Shown here: positions 53,125-62,512 of the stretch, piece after piece
Layout: every line of letters begins with the position of its first letter
Position numbering within the stretch: position 1 is the stretch's first letter
Assembly (NCBI RefSeq): GCF_029892485.1
Contig: NZ_JARXVG010000003.1
Coordinates: forward strand, 186,001-250,000
Length of the DNA stretch: 64,000 nucleotides
Source of the DNA: Variovorax boronicumulans
GTDB taxonomy: Bacteria > Pseudomonadota > Gammaproteobacteria > Burkholderiales > Burkholderiaceae_C
Direction: 5' to 3'
Translations under genes and position numbers: made by a program
Notes under the pieces: model-generated
Told to the model about the DNA's origin: nothing
The model's input: the letters and a program-made list of their open reading frames with translations, nothing else
Database searches by the model: none

Positions 53125-53826
53125 TCAGCCGTGCGAGTGCCAGAGCACCGCGAAGAAATGGCAGGTGCTGCCGGCCAGCACGAACAGGTGCCACACCGAA
53201 TGCGCGAAGCGCACCTTGTTGTCGAACAGGAAGACCATCGCGCCGGCCGTGTAGAACAACCCGCCGGCCACCAGCCAGCCCAGCCCCGCCGGTGACATGC
53301 GTTCATACAGCGGCACCGCCGCCATCAACGCCATCCAGCCCATTGCCACATAGAGCCCCGTCGACCACAGCGGATGCTGCAGCCGGTTGAACAGCTTGGC
53401 GCCCACGCCCAGCGCGGCCGCCGCGCAGATCGCGCCGAACAGCGTCCAGCCCCACGGACCGCGCAGCACGCCGAACAGAAAGGGCATGTAGCTGCCCGCG
53501 ATGAAGAGATAGATGGCCGCGTGGTCCAGCCGGTTGAACCAGGCCTTGGCCCGGCCCATCGGCAGTGCGTGGTACAGCGTGGAGACCAGGTACAGCACGA
53601 TGGCCGTGCCCGCGAAGAGCGAGGCACCGACCACGCTCGCGGCCTGGCCCTTCTGTGCGGCGCTGTAGATCAGGATGGGCAGCGAGGCGATCGCCAGCAG
53701 CAGGCCGAGGCCGTGGCTCAGGGCGTTGAAGAGCTCTTCCATCCCGGTCTGGTCGCGCGTCGCAGAGGGCGGCTTTTTCGGGTCGACGGGAAGGGGCTGC
53801 AACTGCATGGATGGGCTATTCGTCAT
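53125..53826 (-). CDS. Hemolysin III family (PAQR-like) membrane protein
   Basis: A 233-aa protein with seven predicted helices, starting after a 30-residue hydrophilic leader. Signatures are EELFNALSHGLGLLLAI (conserved Ser-His), LYHALPMGRAKAWFNRLDHAAIYLFIAGSYMP (key residues H, D, H and S) and VWHLFVLAGSTCHFFAVL with the last conserved His. YqfA/HlyIII proteins are PAQR-like and may be metal-dependent hydrolases; true haemolysin activity is not implied. Confidence 0.92.
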   Translation of the reverse strand: MTNSPSMQLQPLPVDPKKPPSATRDQTGMEELFNALSHGLGLLLAIASLPILIYSAAQKGQAASVVGASLFAGTAIVLYLVSTLYHALPMGRAKAWFNRLDHAAIYLFIAGSYMPFLFGVLRGPWGWTLFGAICAAAALGVGAKLFNRLQHPLWSTGLYVAMGWMALMAAVPLYERMSPAGLGWLVAGGLFYTAGAMVFLFDNKVRFAHSVWHLFVLAGSTCHFFAVLWHSHG

Positions 53827-53887
53827 CAGGACAGAACCTCAGGAATCGGTTTTGGTTCCGCAGTTGGCGCGAAACCGGCAGATCATG

Positions 53888-54448
53888 TTACTTGACCTGC
53901 TGTTTGCCGAGTTTGCGTGCCAATGTGCGCCGATGCATGCCGAGACGCCGCGCGGTCTCGGAGATGTTGAAGCCAGTCTCGGCCAGCATCTCGTGGATGC
54001 GCTCCCATTCGAGCGTCTTGATCGAGGTCGAGCGGTTGGTCAGTTCCACCTCGGTGGTGCCGGCAGCGCGGCCGAAGGCGGCCTCGATGTCGTCGGTGTT
54101 CGACGGCTTGGCCAGGTAGTGGCAGGCGCCCAGCTTGATGGCCTCCACCGCGGTCGCGATGCTGGCAAAGCCCGTGAGCACCACGATCAGCATCGTCGGG
54201 TTGTGCTGGTGCAGCATCTGCACGCAGGTCAGGCCCGAGGCTTCGCCGTTGAGCTTGAGGTCGACCACCGCGTAGCCCGGCGAGCGGGCAGGGGGAGCGG
54301 TCTCCAGCAGCGCCTGGACCTCTTCGGCATTGCTCGCGTGCATCACCGCATAGCCGCGCCGCTCGAAGGAGCGGCTGAGCGTGCGCGCGAAGGCGCCATC
54401 GTCCTCGACGATCAGCAACTGGCGTTCGGCATCGGCGGTTTCGGTCAT
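53888..54448 (-). CDS. regA: Redox response regulator, RegA/PrrA/ActR type
   Basis: A 186-aa response regulator. The receiver domain has phospho-acceptor Asp63 (YAVVDLKLNGEASG), LTGFASIATAVEAIKLGA and Lys in YLAKPSN. The C-terminal Fis-type helix-turn-helix reads NISETARRLGMHRRTLARKL, nearly invariant among RegA/PrrA proteins. These control aerobic/anaerobic respiration genes according to redox state. It overlaps regB by 4 bp and closes the cyo operon. Confidence 0.94.
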   Translation of the reverse strand: MTETADAERQLLIVEDDGAFARTLSRSFERRGYAVMHASNAEEVQALLETAPPARSPGYAVVDLKLNGEASGLTCVQMLHQHNPTMLIVVLTGFASIATAVEAIKLGACHYLAKPSNTDDIEAAFGRAAGTTEVELTNRSTSIKTLEWERIHEMLAETGFNISETARRLGMHRRTLARKLGKQQVK

Positions 54449-55860
54449 GGTTTTGCGTTGTCCATGGCGGCGACTGGTGCCGCGCCGTCTTCGGTCTCTT
54501 CCTCTTCTTCCAGCACGATGGCCGCGAGCGGCAGCGTGACGGTCACGATGGCACCGCCCTCGGGCCGGTTGCGCGCCGCGACGCGGCCGCCCAGGGTGCG
54601 CGCCACGTTGGCGACGAGGAAGAGCCCGAGCCCGCCGCCCGGGCGACCCTTGCTCGACTGGTAGGGCTTGCCGAACTCCTTGAGGATCGCCGGAAGGAAT
54701 CCCGGGCCCGCGTCGGTGACAGTGATCGTGAGATCGTCGGCATCGTGCGCCGCTTCGAGGCGCAGCCAGTGCGGCGAGGCCTCCAGCGCGTTGTCGAGGA
54801 CATTGCAGATCATCTGCTTCAGGGCCGAGTCGGAAACCATGGGCAGGTCTTGCCCGAAGCGGTTGTCGTAGTCGAACTCCTCCACCGGGCGCGTGGTGCG
54901 CCACTCTTCCACGAGATCGTCGAGGAAGGTGCTCACCGTGGTTTCTTCGGACGATTCGCCGCGCGCCTCGCCGGCCGACAGCAGGATGCCGCTCACGATG
55001 CTCTTGCAGCGCTGGATCTGCAGTTCCATTTCGGCCACCTCGGTCAGGAGTTCGGGGTCGGAGCTGAAGTGGGGCAGGCGGCGCCAGTCTCCGAGGATCA
55101 CCGCCAGCGTGGCAAGCGGCGTGCCCAGCTCGTGCGCCGCGCCCGAGGCGAGAAGGCCCATGCGCACGATGTGTTCTTCTTCGGAGGCGCGCTGGCGCAG
55201 GTCGGCCAGCCGCGCATCGCGCGCGCGCAGGTTGCGGCTGATGCGGGTGATGAAGATGACCAGCAGCGCCGCATTGAGTGCAAAGCACACCAGCATGCCC
55301 TGGATGTAGGGGCTCCACAGGCCCCGGTCGTGGTCCAGCGGCAATGCGAGCGGGCGTGAGAAGAGCGCCAGCCCCGCGAAGCACAGGCCGGTGACGGCCA
55401 CGATGGTCCAGGTCGACCAGGCCTTCAGCAGCACCGCGCCCAGGATCACCTGCAGCAGGTAGAGAAAGACGAAGGGGTTGGTCGCGCCGCCGCTCAGGTA
55501 GAGCTGCGCCGTGAGCGTGGCCACGTCGACCAGCAGCGCGAGGAACAGTTCGCCATTGGTCACCCGGCGGTGGGTGCGCGAGCGCAGCAGGCTCACCATG
55601 TTGAAGAGCGCGAGGCAGGCGAGCACCTGCAGCATGTTGTCCAGCGGCAGCCGGATGCCGAAGCCGTAGTGCACCACCAGGATGGTGGCCACTTGCCCGA
55701 CCACCGCGAACCAGCGCAGCTGGATCAGCTGCTGCATGTTCTTGTGGCCGGTGGCGTTGTCCAGGCTCGCGACGCCGGCGCGGGGCGCGAGCAGCTCGCC
55801 CGCGACCGCTTCAGTCGTGGCGCGCATCGGGGCGGGGGCTGGGGTGGGCATGGGTCGCAT
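54445..55860 (-). CDS. regB: Redox sensor histidine kinase, RegB/PrrB type
   Basis: A 471-aa membrane kinase with six helices. The quinone-binding heptapeptide GGATNPF is at residues 124-130, the phosphorylated His243 is in AAHELGTPLATLAV, and Cys285 (QIQRCKSIVSGIL) matches the redox-active Cys position of RegB. The ATPase part has TVTDAGPGFLPAIL and GGGLGLFLVANVAR. The first 41 residues are Pro/Ala-rich and overlap surf1 by 50 bp; an internal start at 55737 is possible. Expected signal: ubiquinone redox state, which the co-encoded oxidase influences. Confidence 0.93.
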   Translation of the reverse strand: MRPMPTPAPAPMRATTEAVAGELLAPRAGVASLDNATGHKNMQQLIQLRWFAVVGQVATILVVHYGFGIRLPLDNMLQVLACLALFNMVSLLRSRTHRRVTNGELFLALLVDVATLTAQLYLSGGATNPFVFLYLLQVILGAVLLKAWSTWTIVAVTGLCFAGLALFSRPLALPLDHDRGLWSPYIQGMLVCFALNAALLVIFITRISRNLRARDARLADLRQRASEEEHIVRMGLLASGAAHELGTPLATLAVILGDWRRLPHFSSDPELLTEVAEMELQIQRCKSIVSGILLSAGEARGESSEETTVSTFLDDLVEEWRTTRPVEEFDYDNRFGQDLPMVSDSALKQMICNVLDNALEASPHWLRLEAAHDADDLTITVTDAGPGFLPAILKEFGKPYQSSKGRPGGGLGLFLVANVARTLGGRVAARNRPEGGAIVTVTLPLAAIVLEEEEETEDGAAPVAAMDNAKP

Positions 55861-56668
55861 TTTCGCCGCTGCCGCCAGATGCCCTCGCGGCGCGCCGGCG
55901 CCCGTCGCGCCAGACGAACCACGCGCCGCCCAGGACCATCAGCGCGAGGCCATACCAGGTGAGGGCGTAGACCAGGTGGCTGTTGGGGAAGGCGATGACC
56001 GTCAGGCCGCGCACGGGGTAGTCGGCCGTCTCGGGCGGGAGCGACGGATCGGCCTCGGCATCGACGAAGTAGGGCGCCACGTCATTCAGTCCGCGTGCCG
56101 CGGCGATGGCCTGCACGTCGCGCGAGAACCAGCGGTCGGCGGCGGGGTCGTTCTTGCGGAGGAAGCCGCCCTTGGGCTCGGTGATGCGCAGAAGGCCGGC
56201 GACGGTGACCTCACCCTTCGCCTCGGTGGCCGCGCGGTTCACGCGTTCGCGTGCTTCGGGCGGCACGAAGCCGCGATTGACCAGCACCACGGTGCCATCG
56301 GCAGTGCGCAGCGGCGTCAGCACCCAGAAGCCGGCGCCGAGCCGTGTGCTCGCCTGGGTCAGGGTTTCCTTGTCGTGCAGGAAGGTGCCGGTGAGGCGCA
56401 CATGGCGGTATTCGTCGTTGGCTGCGTTCACTTGCGGCCAGTCGGCGCGCGCGGGGGGGGGGGCGGCCGGGGCGTGCACGCGCTGGTCGACGCGGGCGAT
56501 GAGATCGAGCTTCCAGGCCCTGCGCTCGACCTGCCAGGTGCCTAGCGCGAAGAAGCCGGCAAAGGCCAGCGCCGCGCAGACCGCCAGTGCCACCCGGGCG
56601 GCCGCGGAGCGCGGGCGCCCGGCCGGTGTGTTGTTGTGGCTGAGGTGGTCTGGCGCGGGGAGCGTCAA
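55811..56668 (-). CDS. SURF1 family oxidase assembly protein
   Basis: A 285-aa inner-membrane protein with one helix near each end (ARVALAVCAALAFAGFFALGTWQ; LVYALTWYGLALMVLGGAWFV) around a periplasmic domain. Conserved pieces are GTWQVERRAWKLDLI, YRHVRLTGTF, LVNRGFVP and FPNSHLVYALTWYGLA. SURF1 helps load heme into heme-copper oxidases. The codons for residues around 68-72 include a run of 11 guanines on the plus strand. It overlaps cyoD by 4 bp. Confidence 0.92.
   Translation of the reverse strand: MTLPAPDHLSHNNTPAGRPRSAAARVALAVCAALAFAGFFALGTWQVERRAWKLDLIARVDQRVHAPAAPPPARADWPQVNAANDEYRHVRLTGTFLHDKETLTQASTRLGAGFWVLTPLRTADGTVVLVNRGFVPPEARERVNRAATEAKGEVTVAGLLRITEPKGGFLRKNDPAADRWFSRDVQAIAAARGLNDVAPYFVDAEADPSLPPETADYPVRGLTVIAFPNSHLVYALTWYGLALMVLGGAWFVWRDGRRRAARASGGSGENATHAHPSPRPDARHD
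56453..56463. repeat. Run of 11 G (plus strand) inside surf1
   Basis: An uninterrupted mononucleotide tract of 11 bases encodes Pro residues in APPPARADW. Tracts this long slip readily during replication, and one base lost or gained would truncate SURF1 within its periplasmic domain. The reading frame is intact in this sequence. Confidence 0.85.
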
Positions 56669-57075
56669 GGCATGTTCTTCATGTCGTGCACCGACATCGG
56701 CATCATGTTGGCGTTCATGTGATACATGACCCAGAGCGAGCCGGCCAACGTGATGACGACGAGCACGATCGTGAAGATCAGGGCCAGCATGTTCCAGCCG
56801 CTCTCGGACTTGGCGTCCATGTGCAGGAAATAGATCATGTGGACCACGATCTGCACGGCCGCGAAGCCCAGGATGACCAGCGAGGTGGTGTTCGCGCTGG
56901 GAATCACCTTGCCCATGACGAGCCAGAACGGAATCGCGGTGAGGATCACGGCCAGCACGAAGCCGGTCATGTAGCCCTTGAAGGTGCTGTGGCTCACGGG
57001 GCCATCGTCGTGATGGTCGTCGTGGGCGCCATGCGCGTCGTGACCATGCGCTGCGGTGTCGGTGTGGGCGCTCAT
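56665..57075 (-). CDS. cyoD: Cytochrome bo3 quinol oxidase subunit IV
   Basis: A 136-aa protein with a His/Asp-rich N-terminus ([16 protein letters not shown]) and three helices ([57 protein letters not shown]). The start at 57075 overlaps cyoC by 4 bp; a longer upstream start was rejected. The protein stabilises the CuB centre of subunit I. Confidence 0.95.
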   Translation of the reverse strand: MSAHTDTAAHGHDAHGAHDDHHDDGPVSHSTFKGYMTGFVLAVILTAIPFWLVMGKVIPSANTTSLVILGFAAVQIVVHMIYFLHMDAKSESGWNMLALIFTIVLVVITLAGSLWVMYHMNANMMPMSVHDMKNMP

Positions 57076-57749
57076 GCCATCGATCCCATCAGGTAGACAA
57101 AGGTGAAGACGCCGATCCACACGACGTCCAGGAAGTGCCAGAACATCGACAGGCACATCAGGCGGCGGCGGTTCGCGGCGGTGAAGCCGTGCTTGGGCAG
57201 CTGGATCATCAGCACGATGAGCCAGATGATGCCGAAGCTCACGTGCAGGCCGTGGGTGCCGACCAGCGCAAAGAACGACGACAGGAACGCGCTGCGCTGC
57301 GGGCCCGCGCCTTCGTGCAGCAGGTGCGCGAATTCATAGAGTTCGAGGCCGATGAAGCCCGCGCCCAGCAGGCCGGTGATGGCCAGCCACACCAGCACGC
57401 CGCCCATGCGCTTCTTCTGCATCTCGAGCATCGCGAAGCCGTAGGTGATCGACGACAGCAGCAGCAGCGAGGTGTTGATCGCCACCAGCGGCAGGTCGAA
57501 CAGGTCGGCGCCCGAGGGGCCGGCCGCATAGTTGCGGCCCAGCACGCCGTACACAGCGAACAGGCACGCAAAGATGAGGCAGTCGCTCATCAGGTAGAGC
57601 CAGAAGCCCAGCAGCGTGCCGTTTTCCGGGTGGTGGTCGTTGCCGACGTGGAACAGCTCGAACACGGGCGGCTTGCCCGTCTGGTCGCTGTGGGCGCCGG
57701 CCGGGACGTGATGGCCCGCGGGCGTCGGGAGAACGGTGGTATCAGACAT
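57072..57749 (-). CDS. cyoC: Cytochrome bo3 quinol oxidase subunit III
   Basis: A 225-aa subunit III with five helices, typical of CyoC. Signatures are [40 protein letters not shown] and [20 protein letters not shown] with the conserved HGLHV. It ends [20 protein letters not shown]. Its start overlaps the cyoB stop by 8 bp. Confidence 0.97.
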   Translation of the reverse strand: MSDTTVLPTPAGHHVPAGAHSDQTGKPPVFELFHVGNDHHPENGTLLGFWLYLMSDCLIFACLFAVYGVLGRNYAAGPSGADLFDLPLVAINTSLLLLSSITYGFAMLEMQKKRMGGVLVWLAITGLLGAGFIGLELYEFAHLLHEGAGPQRSAFLSSFFALVGTHGLHVSFGIIWLIVLMIQLPKHGFTAANRRRLMCLSMFWHFLDVVWIGVFTFVYLMGSMA

Positions 57750-59754
57750 GGGCGGCTCCCAGCAGGCGGGTGCGTTCGGCCTCGGTGCGAACGACTTCTT
57801 CCGCGGGGATGTAGTAGTCGCGCTTGTAGTTGAAGGTATGGATGATCACGGCAGCCAGCATGGAAACGAACCCGATGCCCGCCACGAGCCACATCTGCCA
57901 GATCAGCGCGAAGCCGCACACCGCAGCCAGGGCCGCGATGATGAAGCCGGCGCTGGTGTTCTTGGGCATGTGGATCGGCGTGAAGCCCTCCAGCGGGCGC
58001 TCGTAGCCGCGGCGCTTCATGTCGGTCCAGGCATCGTTGTCATGGATGCGCGGCGTGAACGCGAAGTTGTAGGCCGGCGGCGGCGAGGAGGTCGACCATT
58101 CGAGCGTGCGGCCGTTCCACGGATCGCCCGTGGTGTCGCGCAGCGAATCGCGGCGGATGTAGCTCACCACCAGCTGGATGATGAACGAGGCGATGCCCAG
58201 CGCGATCAGCACGGCGCCGAAGGCGGCGATCTGGAACCAGATCTGCAGCGACATGTCCTGGAAGTGGCTCATGCGGCGGGTGACGCCCATCAGGCCCAGG
58301 ATGTACAGCGGCATGAAGGCGAACCAGAAGCCGATGATCCAGAACCAGAACGAGCACTTGCCCCAGAACGGATCGAGCTTGTAGCCGAAGGCCTTCGGGA
58401 ACCAGTAGGTGATGCCCGCCAGCATGCCGAACAGCACGCCGCCGATGATCACGTTGTGGAAGTGGGCAATGAGGAACAGGCTGTTGTGCAGCACGAAGTC
58501 GGCCGGGGGCACTGCCAGCAGCACGCCGGTCATGCCGCCGATCACGAAGGTGATCATGAAGCCGATGGTCCACATCATCGGCAGCTCGTAGCGGATGCGG
58601 CCGCGGTACATGGTGAAGAGCCAGTTGAAGATCTTCGCGCCCGTCGGGATCGAGATGATCATCGTCGTGATGCCGAAGAACGAATTCACGCTGGCGCCCG
58701 AGCCCATGGTGAAGAAGTGGTGCAGCCACACCAGGTACGACAGGATCGTGATCACGACCGTGGCGTACACCATCGAGGCGTAGCCGAACAGGCGCTTGCC
58801 CGAGAAGGTGGAGACCACTTCCGAGAAGATGCCGAAGGCCGGCAGGATCAGGATATACACCTCGGGGTGGCCCCAGATCCAGATCAGGTTCACGTACATC
58901 ATGGCGTTGCCGCCCAGGTCGTTCGTGAAGAAGTTGGTGCCGACGTAGCGGTCGAGCGACAGCAGGGCCAGCACGGCGGTCAGCACCGGGAAGGCAGCCA
59001 CGATCAGCACGTTGGTGCACAGGGCGGTCCAGGTGAAGACGGGCATCTTCATCATGGTCATGCCGGGCGCGCGCATCTTCACGATGGTGGCCAGCAAGTT
59101 GACGCCAGAGAGCAAGGTACCGACCCCCGCTATCTGCAACGACCATATGTAGTAGTCGACCCCCACGTCAGGGCTGAAGAGAATGCCCGACAGCGGCGGA
59201 TACGCCAGCCATCCGGTCTTGGCGAACTCGCCGACGAACAGCGAAGCCATCACCAGGCCCGCGCCGAAGGTGGTCATCCAGAAGCTGAAGTTGTTCAGGA
59301 ACGGAAAGGCCACGTCGCGCGCGCCGATCTGCAGCGGCACCACGAAGTTCATGAGGCCCGTGACCAGCGGCATCGCCACGAAGAAGATCATGATCACGCC
59401 GTGGGCGGTGAAGATCTGGTCGTAGTGGTGCGGCGGCAAAAAGCCCGCGTTGTCGCCGAAGGCGAAGGCCTGCTGGGCCCGCATCATGATCGCGTCGGCA
59501 AAGCCGCGCAGCAGCATCACCAGCCCGAGGATGATGTACATGATGCCGATCTTCTTGTGGTCGATGCTGGTGATCCAGTCGCGCCACAGGGTGCCCCAGA
59601 CCTTGAAGTAGGTGAGGGCGCCCAGGAGGGCCAGGCCGCCCAGTACCACGGCCGCGAAGGTCGCGAGCAGGATGGGCTCGTGGTAGGGAATCGCCTCCCA
59701 CGTGAGGCGGCCGAAGATGAGCTTCGTCAGGTCAAGGTTCGCGAACATCGTCAT
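57742..59754 (-). CDS. cyoB: Cytochrome bo3 quinol oxidase subunit I
   Basis: A 670-aa heme-copper oxidase core subunit with about 15 helices. Heme and CuB ligands are in [34 protein letters not shown] (His-Pro-Glu-Val-Tyr), [14 protein letters not shown] and [16 protein letters not shown]. It reduces oxygen to water and pumps protons using ubiquinol. I chose the ATG at 59754, which overlaps the cyoA stop as ATGA; another ATG lies two codons later. Confidence 0.98.
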   Translation of the reverse strand: MTMFANLDLTKLIFGRLTWEAIPYHEPILLATFAAVVLGGLALLGALTYFKVWGTLWRDWITSIDHKKIGIMYIILGLVMLLRGFADAIMMRAQQAFAFGDNAGFLPPHHYDQIFTAHGVIMIFFVAMPLVTGLMNFVVPLQIGARDVAFPFLNNFSFWMTTFGAGLVMASLFVGEFAKTGWLAYPPLSGILFSPDVGVDYYIWSLQIAGVGTLLSGVNLLATIVKMRAPGMTMMKMPVFTWTALCTNVLIVAAFPVLTAVLALLSLDRYVGTNFFTNDLGGNAMMYVNLIWIWGHPEVYILILPAFGIFSEVVSTFSGKRLFGYASMVYATVVITILSYLVWLHHFFTMGSGASVNSFFGITTMIISIPTGAKIFNWLFTMYRGRIRYELPMMWTIGFMITFVIGGMTGVLLAVPPADFVLHNSLFLIAHFHNVIIGGVLFGMLAGITYWFPKAFGYKLDPFWGKCSFWFWIIGFWFAFMPLYILGLMGVTRRMSHFQDMSLQIWFQIAAFGAVLIALGIASFIIQLVVSYIRRDSLRDTTGDPWNGRTLEWSTSSPPPAYNFAFTPRIHDNDAWTDMKRRGYERPLEGFTPIHMPKNTSAGFIIAALAAVCGFALIWQMWLVAGIGFVSMLAAVIIHTFNYKRDYYIPAEEVVRTEAERTRLLGAAHV

Positions 59755-60776
59755 TCTTCGGTGGTGCACATCGCCGTGACGTACTTACGCTTGGGCGAGT
59801 TGAGGGTGTCGGGTTGCCAGCTCTGCATGGTGGCGACGTTGAAGGCGCCGGGCTTGCCCATGCCGCCGTCGGCGTCGATGGCCATCATCTGGCTCATGCA
59901 CATCTTGTTGCGATCGACGCAGCGGTTGAGGATGGCGTTGTAAAGGTCGGCATCGACGGTGGCGTAGTGGCGCACCGGCTCGCGCTCGCTCGGCACTTCG
60001 AGCTTCATGTAGCCCTCGCGGGTGAGCTCGCCTTCCTTGGAGGTCTTGGCTTTCTCGACCCACTTGTCGAAATCGTCCTTGCTCAGGCCGTGGAACTTGA
60101 AGCGCATGCCCGAGAAGCCCGCGCCGCTGTAGTTGGCCGAGAAGCCTTCGAATTCGCCCGGCTTGTTGATCACCGCGTGCAGCTTGGTCTCCATGCCCGG
60201 CATGGCGTAGATCTGGCCGGCCAGCGCGGGGATGAAGAAGGAATTCATCACCGAGGAGGCGGTGATCTTGAAACTGATCGGCACGTCCACCGGGGCGGCC
60301 AGTTCATTCACCGTGGCGATGCCCTGCTCGGGGTAGATGAAGAGCCATTTCCAGTCGAGCGCCACCACTTCGACCACCAGCGGCTTGGTCTCGGGCGAGA
60401 TCTGGCGCTTGGCGTCCAGCCGGGTGAGCGGGCGGTACGGGTCCAGCGTGTGGGTGCTGATCCAGGTGATCGCGCCCAGCGCGATGATGATCAGCAGCGG
60501 CGCGGCCCAGATTGCCAGTTCGAGCTGGGTGGAATGGTCCCAGTCGGGGCTGTAGGTGGCCTCCTTGTTCGACTGGCGATAGCGCCAGGCGAAGAAGATG
60601 GTCAGCGCGATCACCGGGATGATGATGATCAGCATCAGCACCGTGGAGACGACGATGAGTCGGCCCTGCTGGTTGGCGATGTCGCCGGAGGGGTTCATGA
60701 GCACCGTGTTGCAGCCCGCCAGCAGGGCGAGGGGGAGCAACAGGAGCCATCGGCGAAGGAAGTGGAGGGTGGGCAT
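59751..60776 (-). CDS. cyoA: Cytochrome bo3 quinol oxidase subunit II
   Basis: A 341-aa lipoprotein subunit: signal peptide with lipobox LLAGC (Cys about residue 22), two helices ([25 protein letters not shown] region and [19 protein letters not shown]) and a periplasmic cupredoxin domain. The CuA ligands of cytochrome c oxidases are absent, as in quinol oxidases. The family stretch [20 protein letters not shown] is present. The start at 60776 was preferred to a GTG 45 bases upstream because it fits the signal peptide. It heads the seven-gene operon. Confidence 0.97.
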   Translation of the reverse strand: MPTLHFLRRWLLLLPLALLAGCNTVLMNPSGDIANQQGRLIVVSTVLMLIIIIPVIALTIFFAWRYRQSNKEATYSPDWDHSTQLELAIWAAPLLIIIALGAITWISTHTLDPYRPLTRLDAKRQISPETKPLVVEVVALDWKWLFIYPEQGIATVNELAAPVDVPISFKITASSVMNSFFIPALAGQIYAMPGMETKLHAVINKPGEFEGFSANYSGAGFSGMRFKFHGLSKDDFDKWVEKAKTSKEGELTREGYMKLEVPSEREPVRHYATVDADLYNAILNRCVDRNKMCMSQMMAIDADGGMGKPGAFNVATMQSWQPDTLNSPKRKYVTAMCTTEE

Positions 60777-60843
60777 GCCGAAGAGAAATAAAGGAGTGCG
60801 TGGGCTGCGCAAAGACTCCACAATCTACGACCAAAGGTTCCTG

Positions 60844-60873
60844 CCGCCTATTGGACGTTTTGTCCTATGGCGG
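60844..60873. promoter_or_regulatory. Palindromic site in the cyoA / MHS-transporter divergent region
   Basis: CCGCC...GGAC-GTTTT-GTCC...GGCGG forms a nested inverted repeat: 13 bases on the left and 12 on the right pair almost completely with a one-base bulge. It is 68 bp upstream of the cyoA start and 86 bp upstream of the transporter start. It could bind RegA or another regulator, or be part of a promoter. The rest of the 182-bp gap shows no clear -35/-10 pair. Confidence 0.5.
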
Positions 60874-60958
60874 GAATCCCCGTTCGGTGAGACGCTTGGA
60901 GCCTCTGTTCAATGGTCTACCTCTGTCACTGCCGGTGACACCCGAATTACAAAACGCA

Positions 60959-62302
60959 ATGACGACGACGTCCAGCATCAGTCCGCAAGGCGCACAGCCT
61001 GTGCCGAACACGTCCGGAAACGGCGCCAGCCAGGGCAACGCCGATCACTCGCACATCGCCCCGGGCGAGATCGCGGTCGGCGTGATCATCGGCCGCGCTT
61101 CCGAGTATTTCGACTTCTTCGTCTACGGCATCGCCTCGGTGCTGGTGTTTCCGTACGTATTCTTCCCGTTCGAGCAGCGCCTGGAGGGAATCCTTTACGC
61201 GTTCGTGGTCTTCTCGTTCGCCTTCATCGCACGGCCGTTCGGAACTGTCATTTCAATGGCGATCCAGCGACGATTCGGGCGCGAAACCAAGCTGACGATC
61301 GCCCTGTTCCTGCTGGGCACGTCCACGGCCGGCATTGCCTTCCTGCCGGGCTACGAGAGCATCGGGTTCACGGCGATCGTGCTGCTGTCGGTGTTCCGCT
61401 TCTGCCAGGGCCTGGCGCTCGGCGGCTCATGGGACGGCCTGCCCTCGCTGCTGGCGCTGAACGCACCGCCCAACCGCCGCGGCTGGTACGCCATGCTGGG
61501 CCAGCTGGGCGCGCCCATCGGCTTCTTCATTGCCAGTGCGCTGTTCGCGTATCTCTACGCAAGCCTCTCGATCAAGGAATTCCTCGACTGGGGCTGGCGC
61601 TACACCTTCTACGTGGCCTTCGCGATCAACGTGGTGGCGCTGTTCGCGCGCCTGCGCCTGGTGGCCACCGAAGAGTATTCGCGCCTCCTCGAAGAGCGCG
61701 AGCTGCAGCCCACCAGCGTGGTCGAGCTGACCCGCTCGCAGGGCGCCAACCTGCTGATCGGCGCGTTCGCTGCGCTGGCCAGCTACGCGCTGTTCCACCT
61801 GATCACAGTGTTCCCGCTGTCCTGGATCACCTTGTATTCCGACCAGTCGATCACCGAGTTCCTGGTGGTGCAGATGATCGGTGCGGTGTTCTGCGCCGGC
61901 GGCATCGTGGCCTCGGGCGTGATCGCCGACCGCGTGGGCCGCCGTTTCACCCTGGGCGGCCTGGCCGCGATGATCGCGGTGTTCAGTGGTTTTGCCCCCA
62001 CGCTGCTGGACGGCGGCCGGCTCGGGCAGGACGTCTTCATCCTGCTGGGCTTCGTGCTGCTGGGCCTCTCCTACGGCCAGGCGGCCGGCGCGGTGACCTC
62101 GAACTTCGAACCCAAGTACCGCTACACCGGCGCGGCCCTGACGGCCGACCTGGCCTGGCTGATCGGCGCTGCCTTCGCACCGCTGGTCGCGCTGGGGCTG
62201 TCGGCGAACTTCGGCTTGGCCTACGTGAGCGTCTACCTGCTCTCGGGTGCGGCCGGCACGCTGGCCGCGCTGGGGTTGAACCGCGCGCTGGTGCGCGACT
62301 GA
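60959..62302 (+). CDS. MHS-type MFS transporter (metabolite:proton symporter family)
   Basis: A 447-aa inner-membrane carrier with 12 helices. It has the MHS start IIGRASEYFDFFVYGIASVL, VVFSFAFIARPFGTVISMAI, GRETKLTIALFLLGTSTAGI and LALGGSWDGLPSLLALNAPP. MHS members move organic acids, betaine or proline with protons; the substrate is unknown. A 37-residue hydrophilic N-terminus precedes the first helix. The ATG at 60959 was preferred to an in-frame start at 60800, which would lie within the operator region. Confidence 0.88.
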   Translation: MTTTSSISPQGAQPVPNTSGNGASQGNADHSHIAPGEIAVGVIIGRASEYFDFFVYGIASVLVFPYVFFPFEQRLEGILYAFVVFSFAFIARPFGTVISMAIQRRFGRETKLTIALFLLGTSTAGIAFLPGYESIGFTAIVLLSVFRFCQGLALGGSWDGLPSLLALNAPPNRRGWYAMLGQLGAPIGFFIASALFAYLYASLSIKEFLDWGWRYTFYVAFAINVVALFARLRLVATEEYSRLLEERELQPTSVVELTRSQGANLLIGAFAALASYALFHLITVFPLSWITLYSDQSITEFLVVQMIGAVFCAGGIVASGVIADRVGRRFTLGGLAAMIAVFSGFAPTLLDGGRLGQDVFILLGFVLLGLSYGQAAGAVTSNFEPKYRYTGAALTADLAWLIGAAFAPLVALGLSANFGLAYVSVYLLSGAAGTLAALGLNRALVRD

Positions 62303-62324
62303 GAAGGCATGAATAAACCTACTG

Positions 62325-62420
62325 CGCGGTCCGATCTCGCACCTGCGGTCCTCACCGTACAGAGTACGGCTCCGGTCCTCGGTGCAAGCTCGAACCGCTC
62401 GCTACGGTTTCTTCACACCT
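62325..62420. repeat. Hairpin-rich intergenic element after the MHS gene
   Basis: CCGTAC-AGA-GTACGG (62353-62367) is a perfect short hairpin, flanked by two copies of CGGTCCTC. A second hairpin, AACCG-CTCGCTA-CGGTT, lies at 62391-62407. The arrangement resembles scattered intergenic elements I recall from Comamonadaceae genomes. No second copy is visible in this window. Confidence 0.5.
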
Positions 62421-62445
62421 TCTGAGCGCATCGAAAGCTGTTTTT

Positions 62446-62476
62446 GAAAGGGGGCCTGTCGGCCCCTTTTCCTTTT
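62446..62476 (+). terminator. Factor-independent terminator after the MHS gene
   Basis: A GC-rich stem, AAAGGGGGCC with GGCCCCTTTT around the loop TGTC, is followed by CCTTTT. It has the form of an intrinsic terminator and lies 37 bp before the HAD gene start. Confidence 0.75.
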
Positions 62477-62512
62477 CCGACGCTGCCGCGCGCGCTGGCT
62501 TAGGATCGCGCC

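Noticed and set aside
57736-59943. 735-codon open frame opposite cyoB
   Set aside because: The true oxidase gene on the minus strand has all heme and copper ligands; the plus frame is an artefact.
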